Positions 55,332-64,000 of a stretch of 64,000 nucleotides of DNA are shown here, piece after piece. The notes below the pieces were generated by a model. It did not search any database and was not told where the DNA came from. It saw only the letters and a list, made by a program, of their open reading frames with translations. A program made the position numbers and the translations under genes. Source of the DNA: Phytophthora colocasiae (taxonomy: Eukaryota; Oomycota; Peronosporomycetes; Peronosporales; Peronosporaceae); the NCBI GenBank assembly GCA_018806915.1, contig JAGKQI010000074.1, positions 248,001 to 312,000 on the forward strand, given 5' to 3'. How positions within the stretch are numbered: the first letter of the stretch is position 1; each line of letters starts with the position of its first letter.

Positions 55332-55345
55332 TCACTTTCCAATTA
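55332..55345 (+). promoter_or_regulatory. Oomycete core promoter
   Basis: TCACTTTCCAATTA, 41 nt before the ATG at 55387; FPR ends in A rather than T. Confidence 0.7.
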
Positions 55346-55386
55346 CCTCTCGGACAACCACAACTTACTGAGCCCCACTATCAACG

Positions 55387-56571
55387 ATGAAGCTTCTCTC
55401 CGCTGCACTCGCTGTCTTCGCACTCCTCGCTGCTACTACGGAGGGTTCTCCTATGCTCCGTCAAGCTGCTGAGGGAAAGAAAGGGAAAACGCCTAAGCCA
55501 GAGGTGGCTCCAGAAGAGCAACAGCAGCAGCAAGATCCAGTGCAGCAGCAACAGCAGTCACCGATTGCTTCGGGCAAGGGCTGCAACCTCACTGGAACGT
55601 ACAAGAAGGGAACTGACATTTCGACTTGCAGTTCCATCACGGTCAATTCGCTCACTGTTCCTGCCGGTGTTACCCTCGACCTGAGCAAGGCCAAGAAGGG
55701 AGCCGTCATCGAGTTTGTCGGCACTACCACGTTTGGTACGCAGAAGTGGGCTGGCCCGCTTGTTCTTGTCGGCGGAACGGATCTCACAGTGAAGGGCTCC
55801 GGAACCCTTGACGGACAAGGAATGTGGTACTGGAAGCAGGGCCAGGCGATCACTCGCCCCGTGTTCTTCCGTCTCCAGAACGCCCTCAGCTCCACTGTTT
55901 CTGGATTCACCATCAAGAACATGCCGTTCCGTACCTTCAGCATCGTCACCAGCAAGGACACGACACTTTCCGGTCTTACGATCGACTCCAGGGTCGGCAA
56001 CGGACTGGCCAAGAATACGGACGGCTTCGGGCTGACCAAGAACGACCACATTACGATCACCGGCAACAAGATCTACAACCAGGATGATTGCTTAGCTATG
56101 CAGTCCAGTACTAACACTATCTTCAGCAACAACTACTGCTGTGGTAGCCACGGTATTTCGGTCGGTTCGCTTGGCGGTAACAGCGTTGACCAGTCCACTA
56201 CGGTGCAGGGTCTTACCGTCGAAGGTAACACGATCGTGGACAGCGACAACGGTCTTCGCATCAAGACGATCATCGGCCTCAAGGGTCTCGTGTCGGATGT
56301 CAAGTATGTTGACAACGAGCTATCGAACGTGAAGAATGCCATCGTGATCCGTTCGGATTACAGTAAGGCTAAGGGCGGCTACACGGGTGCCCCTACGAGT
56401 CAGGTGCAGATCACCGGTGTGAAGGTTTCGGGTCTTACGGGTTCAGCGAAGAATCTTTACGACATTAAGACGAACCCGAAGGTGGTTTCGGACTGGAAGT
56501 TCTCGGGCATTGACGTGAGCGCTTCGGTCAAGGGTACGCTCGCCGGTATGCCTAACAGCCTTGCCGTTTAA
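55387..56571 (+). CDS. Secreted polygalacturonase (GH28), diverged paralogue
   Basis: 394 residues, uninterrupted, no intron. Signal peptide 1-20, then a longer linker (21-64) rich in Lys/Pro and poly-Gln, then the beta-helix from Cys66. GH28 motifs: NTD at 210-212, QDDC at 232-235, SHG with His255, RIK at 291-293. One oddity: the conserved NTDGFD box reads NTDGFG, so the second Asp of the box (residue 215) is Gly. The two Asp of QDDC and the NTD Asp remain, so activity is possible but uncertain. About 30% of positions differ from the 2275 copy, marking an older paralogue untouched by transposons. Confidence 0.92.
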   Translation: MKLLSAALAVFALLAATTEGSPMLRQAAEGKKGKTPKPEVAPEEQQQQQDPVQQQQQSPIASGKGCNLTGTYKKGTDISTCSSITVNSLTVPAGVTLDLSKAKKGAVIEFVGTTTFGTQKWAGPLVLVGGTDLTVKGSGTLDGQGMWYWKQGQAITRPVFFRLQNALSSTVSGFTIKNMPFRTFSIVTSKDTTLSGLTIDSRVGNGLAKNTDGFGLTKNDHITITGNKIYNQDDCLAMQSSTNTIFSNNYCCGSHGISVGSLGGNSVDQSTTVQGLTVEGNTIVDSDNGLRIKTIIGLKGLVSDVKYVDNELSNVKNAIVIRSDYSKAKGGYTGAPTSQVQITGVKVSGLTGSAKNLYDIKTNPKVVSDWKFSGIDVSASVKGTLAGMPNSLAV

Positions 56572-57036
56572 ACGCACGACAACAAGTTTACCGACTACGG
56601 ATAAAAACATACAATAAATTTGATGTTTCATTCTCTTACCCTTTTTTATCTGAACTACACGCATCCATGAGTGCAATCTTTCGTCAGCACGAACAAATCG
56701 AGACCGTTTCCTCAAAACCACTTGCTGCTAGCATAGCTAAAGCACTTGCCAACACCCAGTGCTATTGTAGCACCTTCTAATGACATTTCTTGGGGTTGTT
56801 CCGGCCGAACAACTCCACGGTGCCGCACCACCGGGTCAGAAAAATAGGAAATGCCTTTGTTATGGTTCTGTTCGGTTTGTCGAATTGAACCACAACTGCG
56901 ATATGCAACGGTTGTCTTCAAGTGTAGGTGTATCGGCTCATGGCTCGCTATCAAATATCTATCGGATAGGCTGCCGTTCAAACGGCACTGCGACGAGAAG
57001 CTGGTAATTTTGTACTTCCGGCACAGCCCGAAAGCC
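56572..57036 (+). other. Spacer between two intact PGs
   Basis: Has the 3'-end motif AATAAATTTGATGT at 56613-56626 and a T-rich tract, then the upstream region of the next PG. No gene. Confidence 0.7.
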
Positions 57037-57050
57037 CCACTTTCCAATTT
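57037..57050 (+). promoter_or_regulatory. Oomycete core promoter
   Basis: CCACTTTCCAATTT, 40 nt before the ATG at 57091. Confidence 0.75.
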
Positions 57051-57090
57051 GCATCCAGTCAAGCACATCGACCAAAGTAAACTACCGCCT

Positions 57091-58206
57091 ATGAAGCTCG
57101 TCTCTGCCTCGCTCGCTGCCTTCGCTCTCCTTGCAGCCACTGTTAATGGTTCCACCATGCTACGCCAAGAAGCGGAGGGTGGCAACCCAGTCCAACAGCA
57201 ACAGGGTGCCAGCACGTGCAACCTCACTGGTACATACAAGAAGGGCACGGATATTTCGCAATGCAGCACCATCACCATCGGATCCCTTAGCGTCCCTGCT
57301 GGTGTGACTTTGGATCTCAGCAGGGCCAAGAACGGAGCTACTATCCAATTCACGGGCACTACCACGTTTGGAACACAGAAATGGAACGGGCCGCTCGTGA
57401 CTCTGAGTGGAACGGATCTTACTGTTAAAGGCAACGGCAAACTTGATGGTCAAGGCGCTTGGTACTGGAAGCAGGGCCAGCAAACTACCCGCCCAGTGTT
57501 CTTCCAGGTGCACAAGGCGATTCACTCGACCATCTCTGGGTTTACTATCCTCAATGCGCCTTACCGCACGTTCAGCATTGTGGACTCGATGTACACGACC
57601 CTTACTGGATTGACGCTGGACTCCAGAGCTGGAAATGGCATCGCTACTAACACGGACGGCTTTGATTTGAGCTCCAACGACCACATTACCATCACCGGCA
57701 ATACGATCTACAACCAGGACGACTGCCTCGCGATGCAGTCGAGCACCAATACGTTCTTCACCAACAATCACTGCTACAACAGCCACGGTATTTCTGTCGG
57801 ATCTCTCGGAGGAAACACCGTGGACAGTACTACGACTGTTTCGGGTCTGACGGTGCAGGGCAACCACATCCATGACAGTGACAACGGCCTCCGTATCAAG
57901 ACTATTATCGGTCTGACGGGTCTGGTTTCAAACGTCAAATTCATTGACAATCAGCTCTCGAATGTTAGGAACGCCATTTGCGTCCACTCGGACTACAGTA
58001 AGTCCAAGGGAGGCTACACGGGAGCCCCTACCAGTCGGGCTCAGATCACGGGCGTCACGGTTTCGGGTCTTACTGGTACTGCCACGAATCTCTACGACAT
58101 CGAGGTGAACCCGAAGGCAGTGTCTAGCTGGAAGTTCTCGAATATCCAGGTCCAGGCGGCGAGCAAGGGCAAGCTCAACGGTGTCCCCGGGGGTGTAGCT
58201 GTCTAG
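57091..58206 (+). CDS. Secreted polygalacturonase (GH28), short-linker paralogue
   Basis: 371 residues, uninterrupted. The ATG at 57091 follows the core promoter; the frame extends upstream to 56851 but that part is promoter. Signal peptide 1-20, the shortest linker of the cluster (21-42), beta-helix from Cys43. GH28 motifs complete: NTDGFD at 187-192, QDDC at 209-212, SHG with His232, RIK at 268-270. The region around GFTILNAPYRTFSIVDSMYT differs from the others in loop residues, so substrate-cleft properties may differ. Expected to cleave homogalacturonan outside the cell. Confidence 0.93.
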   Translation: MKLVSASLAAFALLAATVNGSTMLRQEAEGGNPVQQQQGASTCNLTGTYKKGTDISQCSTITIGSLSVPAGVTLDLSRAKNGATIQFTGTTTFGTQKWNGPLVTLSGTDLTVKGNGKLDGQGAWYWKQGQQTTRPVFFQVHKAIHSTISGFTILNAPYRTFSIVDSMYTTLTGLTLDSRAGNGIATNTDGFDLSSNDHITITGNTIYNQDDCLAMQSSTNTFFTNNHCYNSHGISVGSLGGNTVDSTTTVSGLTVQGNHIHDSDNGLRIKTIIGLTGLVSNVKFIDNQLSNVRNAICVHSDYSKSKGGYTGAPTSRAQITGVTVSGLTGTATNLYDIEVNPKAVSSWKFSNIQVQAASKGKLNGVPGGVAV

Positions 58207-60193
58207 AAATTTCCTCCACTAAACAGCACTGGAGTCGATAGAGTGTGAACCAAAGAATAAACTTGATGTTAGATGCACAGCACACCGAGATTCTGTGGCG
58301 TTGTATCGAGCAGCCACTCGTTGAATTGGTAATGGGGAACATGTTCGATAGCACCATCGGTTCAAGTACATGGTGGTGATCACGACGCTGTAGCTTTACG
58401 TGGATGGTAGCTTGAACGATGCAATCCAAGTGGTGGTTACAACACAGGCACATGAACACTGTGGTTCAAGGAAAACTAGTCTCGGTGTTCAGCGAGGAAA
58501 TATCCCCGAGTTGTGGCCATGGCGACCTTACCAGTATTGTACCACACCTAGTGCAAGACGCATTCCAGTCTCGAAACGATGTTCCTTCCCTGAGGTAAGC
58601 AGTATCCCAGTCAAGGTTAGCATGGTACTTCCAGGGTTTGAAACCCAGTTTACACGATAATATCGTGACGATATCTTTCACAAGATACCGTCGCATTGGG
58701 CGGAGCACACGGTGCTGGGTGCTGTTCCCAGCTGGCAATAGTACGTTTAGTCTCTTGTCTTCCGTTCGTTGCTTTGTGCCTTCACAATGTGAAAACCACA
58801 TGGCTAGTCGTTCGGACAGCAAACAGTCCACGCAGACAATGACACTGAGTAGAACTCAGTCGGTGTCGCCGAGCTTGCTGGCGTCTTCGCCGTTCGTACA
58901 ATAATGAATACAAGTACTTGCATTCATTATTGTAACTTGCATTGCGGTAAACACGAAGATCACATTATCCGACGATATTAATAGTTGGTAGTCACTGCCT
59001 CCTGTAGGCAATGACGATCGTCGTTCAATCGAGCTCGAGGCTTTGCAGTGCAAATTGCACATCATGGAGCACGTCCGCATTGACGACACGAATGCAACAG
59101 CACGCACGCGCGTTAGAGAGTGCAAAGTGGACGACAACGCTCCGCGGCGTCACTGCGGTGCCATTTTGCTAGGATGCACGCGGCTTCGACCAGAGAATTA
59201 CACGTAGCAACACAGCAAATAATTTTCAGGCGCACAGCACAGTACCAGTATTGCTGCTGCTAAGTCAATTTACCTGCCTGGTGAACACATGGATGTATCC
59301 ATGGATAATGGCGATCTCTTCGTTCACGCTACGTTCCCGCAGAGTTTTACCCGCCAGGAGTTTTCATCGGCAGTTCCAGCTGCTGGATTCAGAGGAAACA
59401 CTTGGTGCAGTCGCACGTGGCCTGTGTTTGACAAGTTGACAGCATTCCTGGTCTCTTGTCACTCCAAATGGCCTGGTCATTTGCTGTAAGGCGGACCTTC
59501 GATCCTCCGCTTCAGGGTTTGGTAATTTTCCGTAACTATTGCCGATATTGGCAATGTCATATTGCAATAATTTATTGCTCCTCAACCCCAATAACATGCA
59601 ATTTTTTATACAGGTCAATCTTGGCCATAGCCAAATGTCGTTGACATGTGTGGTTGCTTTGCCAATGGATGGTAGCGAGAACTATCGCCAAACGGGTGGT
59701 GTGGCCACGTTTGCACACAGGGCACACGGGTTATTACAGTTGCTTGTCATTTCCTAACTGAATTATATTATATCAGTTGATTTGTGTGTTGTATGTATGA
59801 TGTCGAGGAATTCGGACTATGACTTGTGTGTGTTGGTTGGAGAGGTTGGACGCGGTGGGAGGGTTCTCGAGGTAACCCCTCCTGAATCCAGGCGCATCGA
59901 CAGCAACCAACTCGTTCAAAAACTCATGAGAAAAGACGACATAGTGTCACATATTCATGTGACCTACTGACTTGGTTGACATTGTCGAAAAAATTGGCAA
60001 TAACTCAATTATTTATTGGCTTGGATGAAGGCCTCCAATCCGTATGATATTGTATTTTTCCTATCCCTGCTCCGCTTTGCTGGCTCATGGGCGAACTAAA
60101 GATCTCCAGCATTTTGTCCGCTCGAGCCGGGCGGGTGCTATCCATCTGGCCTACAGGCACCGACAGAGGGGATGCCTGTTGCCTGAGCCGGTC
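58207..60193. other. Two-kilobase spacer
   Basis: Starts with the PG 3'-end motif AATAAACTTGATGT (58256-58269). The remaining frames (up to 121 codons) show no domain and no promoter motif. A 36-bp palindrome is at 58898-58933. No transposon body is recognisable. Confidence 0.55.
58898..58933. repeat. 36-bp near-perfect palindrome
   Basis: ACAATAATGAATACAAGT meets its reverse complement ACTTGCATTCATTATTGT with one mismatch and no loop. Confidence 0.85.
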
Positions 60194-60222
60194 GTTCGAA
60201 CACCGCAGCGAACTAATGGCCC
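60194..60222 (+). promoter_or_regulatory. Conserved PG upstream block
   Basis: GTTCGAACACCGCAGCGAAC then TAATGGCCC, matching 2107-2135 in about 25 of 29 positions and lying 42 nt before the core promoter. Confidence 0.5.
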
Positions 60223-60263
60223 CGCCTCATGCCAAGGGGGCACAAGTCGCGGTGGTCGATCAA

Positions 60264-60277
60264 TCATTTTCCAATTC
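60264..60277 (+). promoter_or_regulatory. Oomycete core promoter
   Basis: TCATTTTCCAATTC, 36 nt before the ATG at 60313. Confidence 0.75.
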
Positions 60278-60312
60278 GCCTCTTCGGTGCAACACCTCCA
60301 CTCAACGCGATC

Positions 60313-61311
60313 ATGAAGTTCGTCTCCGCTGCCTTCGCTGTCTTTGCGCTGCTTGCCGCTACCACCGACGCTTCCCCCATGCTGCGTGAGGGCAAGAAGA
60401 GCAAGACCAAGACGCCCAAGGTCACCACCCCGGCCCCCTGAGGACCCGACGCAGCAGCAAGACCCGACCCAGCAGCAGGATCCGACGCAACAACAAGACC
60501 CGACGCAGCAGTCTACACCTTCTGGCAAGGGCTGCACCCTCACCGGCACATACAAGGCCGGCACGGACATTTCGTCTTGTGGCACCATCACCGTCAATTC
60601 ACTCAACGTCCCGGCCGGTGTCACGCTGGACTTGAGTGCTGCCAAGACCGGCGCCACCATCGAGTTCCTAGGTACCACCACGTTCGGTACGCAGAAGTGG
60701 GAGGGTCCTCTTGTGCGTGTGAGCGGAACGGATCTTACGGTCAAGGGCTCCGGCACTCTGGACGGCCAGGGAATGTGGTACTGGAAACAGGGTCAGTCAA
60801 TCACTCGCCCAGTCTTCTTCAAGCTGCAGAACGTCATCTCGTCTACGGTGTCGGACTTCACCATCAAGAACATGCCGTTCCGTACCTTCAGTATCGTTAC
60901 TTGCAAGGATACGACGCTCACCGGTCTCACTATTGACTCCAGGGCCGGCAACGGACTTGCTAAGAACACGGACGGCTTCGACCTGACCAAGAACGACCAC
61001 ATCACGATCACCGGCAACAAGATCTACAACCAGGACGACTGTTTGGCGATGCAGTCGAGCACGAACACGGTCTTCAGTAACAACATTTGCTGCGGTGGCC
61101 ACGGTATCTCTATCGGGTCGCTTGGTGGCAACGCTGTCGACCAGTCCACTACGGTTCAGGGTCTCACTGTGCAGGGCAACACCATCCAGGACAGCGACAA
61201 CGGTATCCGTATCAAGACTATCATCGGACTGAAGGGTCTGGTGTCGAACGTGAAGTATCTGAACAATGAGCTGTCGAACGTGAAAAATGCTATCGTGATG
61301 CACTCGGACTA
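60313..61311 (+). pseudogene. Polygalacturonase, frameshifted and truncated by Copia C5
   Basis: Signal peptide MKFVSAAFAVFALLAATTDA and linker to KVTTPAP, then a stop at 60439 because of one base too many or too few in a C-run (GGCCCCCTGAGG). In the next frame the linker goes on with four near-copies of DPTQQQ (60455-60510) and the whole catalytic region: NTDGFD, QDDCLAM, GGHGIS, RIK. The frame ends at MHSD where the Copia 3' LTR starts, supplying a TAA. The last beta-helix turn is missing. The homopolymer shift might be a sequencing error; the Copia truncation is not. Confidence 0.92.
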
Positions 61312-61727
61312 AATTGAGAGTATAGCGAATCGAGGCTTGATAGTGAAGTGAGTAGGAGGAAGTAAATCCAAAAGTGAGTTTATTGAGTTAGCCCGCATTC
61401 ACTAATCTACCCTTGCTCTCCTTGAGCTCCCCTTGTAGACCTTTGTGAAACGGGAACGCTTGATGTAACGGGAACGCCTTGTGAAACGGGAACGCTTGAT
61501 GTAACGGGAACGATTGATGTAACGGGAACGATTTGTGCACATCTTGAGATCAGCAAATTGAAGTTCTCGTCCAATCAGAATAGTGTATCCAAGGTAGACC
61601 GCCAATCGTATTGCAGCATCCACGCGTCTTCCACTGTTGTCCTCACTTGGCACGCGTTGTGCGCGTGAAAGCTGCGTGCTTCGAGGTAGGGACCCAGTAT
61701 AGGAGACGGCGAAGTGCAATCTCAACA
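61312..61727 (-). repeat. 3' LTR of C5
   Basis: 416 bp, five 18-bp units, with the extra base (GCGAATCGAGG on the plus strand) shared with the 3' LTRs of C1 and C3. Confidence 0.92.
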
Positions 61728-61734
61728 CCCCCAC

Positions 61735-64000
61735 TCAATTCGACGTCTCGAACTTGGGAATGACGTTGCTGCGTTCCATCAAGTAGCGCAACGTCTTGGA
61801 AGAGAGGCCCTTGGTCAAGTAGTCCGCTAGTTGGTTCTTAGACTCCTGGTAGGTCAGCTCAACCTCGCCACTGGCAATCTTCTCTCGGATGAAATGGTAG
61901 CGAATGTCGATGTGCTTGGTGCGAGCTTGATAACCGACATTCTTCGCCAAAGCCATGGCACCCTGGTTGTCCTCGTAGATCACCGTAGGGTCCACTTGCT
62001 TTGCACCAATGTCCTTGAGTAGTCGACGCAGCCATACTACTTCTTTGATGCACTCACTCAGAGCCATGTACTCTGCCTCAGTAGAACTCAGTGCGACCGT
62101 CTTCTGGAACGTCGAACGCCACACCACCGGAGCACCACACATCATGAGCATCATTCCGCTCACTGAGCGTCTGTCGTCACGGTTACCGGCCCAGTCAGCA
62201 TCCGAGTAAGCCGTCATCTCAGTTCCCAGTAGGCCATCGTACATGATACCCACTTCCTTGGTCTTCAGCAGGTAGCGCACCACCTTGACTCCCGCATTCC
62301 AATGCGCCTCACCTGGGTTTTCCAGGAAGCGACTCAACTTGGCAACAGCAACCGCAATGTCAGGTCGTGTTCCGCATGTCAGATACATGAGGCTACCGAT
62401 GAGCGATCGGTAGGGCCTTGACTTCATCTTGGCCTTGTACTCCTCTGTCTGCGTGCCGTCGTCCTTGGTCAAGTGAAGACTTGGATCCAGTGGCATCAGG
62501 CTTGGCTTCGCGTTTTCTTGACCGAATTTCTTGATGATCGACTCTGTATATGCGCGTTGAGAGATGGCCAATGTTTTATTGTCCATATCGTAGTCGATCT
62601 CAATCCCGAGAATAAATCGAGCGCGTCCGAGGTCCTTGATCCGGAATTTGTCCGCGATGCCAGCCTTCACTGACGCGATGACACCCTTGTCGCTTTGAAG
62701 CAATCAGCATGTCGTCGACGTAAAGACACACGATACATTCATCGTCACCATCACCTCGGGTGTATACACAGGGATCAGCATCAGCCGCCTTGAAACCCAT
62801 GTCTTTTAAGTGACCATCGATCGTCTCGTTCCAAACACGAGATGCTTGCTTCAGGCCATACAAACTTTGCAGGAGTAGGCAGACGACGTCTTCTTCACTT
62901 TTAGCATCGGCCATCGTCAGGAGCTCACGCAGACCTTCAGGCAATTCCATGTAAATCTCTTCGTCGAGCTTTCCATACAGGAACGCCGTATCCACGTCGC
63001 ATTGCTCGATCTCAAATCCTTCAGCACAGCACTTAGCCAGCACAGCACGGATCGAATTCAGGTATGCCACTGGCGCGTACGTCTCTTCATAGTCAATCCC
63101 GTGACGCTCAGAGTACCCCTTGGCGACGAGACGAGCCTTGTGCCGGGTCACTTCTCCTTTCTCGTTGCGCTTCAACGCGAACACCCACCGACATCCGATC
63201 GGGCGCTGGTGAGCCGGTCTTGGTACCAGCTTCCATGTCTTGTTTGCAGTAAGTGACTCCAATTCACTTGCAATTGCCTTCTTCCATTCATCGCTGTCCT
63301 CGCCTGACGTCGCCTCTGTATACGTCTTGGGGACTTCCTCCGATGCAGCCATAGCTTGGCCACCTTCAAGTGCGAGCAGTTCGCCACTTGGTTTAACCCT
63401 TTCTTGTGTTATCTTCTGACGCTTGGTCCCCGTGGTTGACGGCAGGATAATCTGCTTCTTGGTTGCGCCAGCCTCTTCAGGATCGTCAATTTCGTCGATG
63501 TTACGAGTACGCGAACGAGTAATCATGGGATGGGTGGACTCGTAAGGGATGATTTGACTGTTCACGTCACGTTGAAGTGGAATGACGTCAGCACCTTCAA
63601 CAACGACCGGAACAATCTCCATTGAACCCTTGGACGGTTGTCCACTCATGACAGGCACGTTGGTTGCTGGTTCATCTTCATCCTGTACCATGAGGTGCTG
63701 GGGATTGGTCGTTTCGATGAACTTCACAGTGCGAACGATTTGCACCTTACCCGTTGACACATTGAGGACTCGGTAGCCCTTCACACCATCCTCGTATCCA
63801 AGGAAACGACATGTGAACGCTTTGGCATCCAACTTGCGACGCTTCTCGTCGGGGATGTGAGCGTAGCCAAGAGCACCAAACACCTTGACGTTCCTGAGCT
63901 GTGGCTTCGATTTGTGCACAATCTCGAACGGTGTCTTCACAGTCACCGAGTTGGGGATCCGATTGATGATCCACGCAGCAGTGTTGACCGCCTCGGCCCA
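61735..64000 (-). pseudogene. C5 Copia pol, partial
   Basis: Covers the end of integrase, RT and RNase H. RT has LYGLKQASRVWN and an intact YVDD (near 62707). A one-base insertion near 62694 (CTTGTCGCTTTG for CTTGTCCTTTG) shifts the frame, so RNase H is read separately in 61735-62703. Otherwise the least damaged RT/RNase H among the minus-strand copies. Gag, protease and most of the integrase are outside the window. Confidence 0.9.

Larger units (their letters stand above)
61312..64000 (-). mobile_element. Copia element C5, runs off right edge
   Basis: Minus-strand Copia starting with its 3' LTR (61312-61727) against PG ..GGACTA. The expected target duplication (GACTA) would lie beyond the window. 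Its protein variants (KAFTCRF, ETTNPQHL) group it with X and Y, while its ENPGEAH groups it with C3 and C4. Confidence 0.92.

Noticed and set aside
58636..58660. Possible tRNA B-box (GGGTTTGAAACCC)
   Set aside because: No A-box or cloverleaf could be built around it.
58466..59137. Minus-strand frames of 93 and 121 codons in the 2-kb spacer
   Set aside because: No domain, no core promoter and no coding-like composition; kept as spacer.

Overview
The window is eukaryotic and looks like a Phytophthora-type oomycete genome; the species cannot be resolved. The evidence is intron-less secreted family-28 polygalacturonases (PGs), an oomycete-style INR+FPR core promoter (CTCAYTYYnCAATTT) about 50-80 nt before each PG ATG, and Copia, Gypsy, LINE, MULE and Harbinger relics. 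It is a tandem PG cluster taken apart by mobile elements.

Layout: 1-1.24 kb, decayed Copia-type gag on the minus strand. 2.27-3.43 kb, intact PG. 3.7-3.86 kb, internally deleted PG. 3.92-8.91 kb, an inverted copy of a PG unit (PG 5' fragment, promoter, 5'-truncated LINE, spacer with palindrome, PG 3' end), all on the minus strand. 8.91-13.71 kb, Copia C1 (+). 13.71-14.29 kb, PG middle fragment. 14.29-23.52 kb, two minus-strand Copia elements (X and Y) sharing one LTR. 23.5-30.8 kb, a PG unit split by Copia C3 with a clean 5-bp target duplication. 31.3-39.5 kb, the direct copy of the LINE, split by Copia C4. 40.1-43.1 kb, PG split by a MULE-like MITE and, two bases on, a Harbinger-like element. 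44.25-50.7 kb, PG that lost its catalytic Asp-Asp motif and is split by a young Gypsy chromovirus with LTRs identical by eye. 51.4-54.96 kb, a mosaic of receptor-like kinase, MULE transposase and PX-domain fragments between inverted, 20-bp-phased TACAGA arrays. 55.4-58.2 kb, two intact diverged PGs. 60.3-61.3 kb, PG with a frameshift, cut off by Copia C5, which runs off the right edge.

Function: three PGs (2275-3426, 55387-56571, 57091-58206) have full-length reading frames with a signal peptide and the GH28 motifs (one carries NTDGFG instead of NTDGFD). They should be secreted pectin-degrading enzymes. At least five other PG loci or fragments are broken. Junctions, target-site duplications, empty sites and diagnostic indels give a partial order: LINE insertion into a PG spacer, copying and inversion of that unit, Copia insertions, then LTR-LTR and ectopic exchange. 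An intact minus-strand PG promoter at 4.3 kb faces the 3' end of the intact PG at 2.3-3.4 kb, so antisense or hairpin RNA is a testable possibility.

Limits: all calls come from reading the sequence. Identity statements are by eye, no database search was run, and homopolymer indels in the Copia copies could partly be sequencing error.
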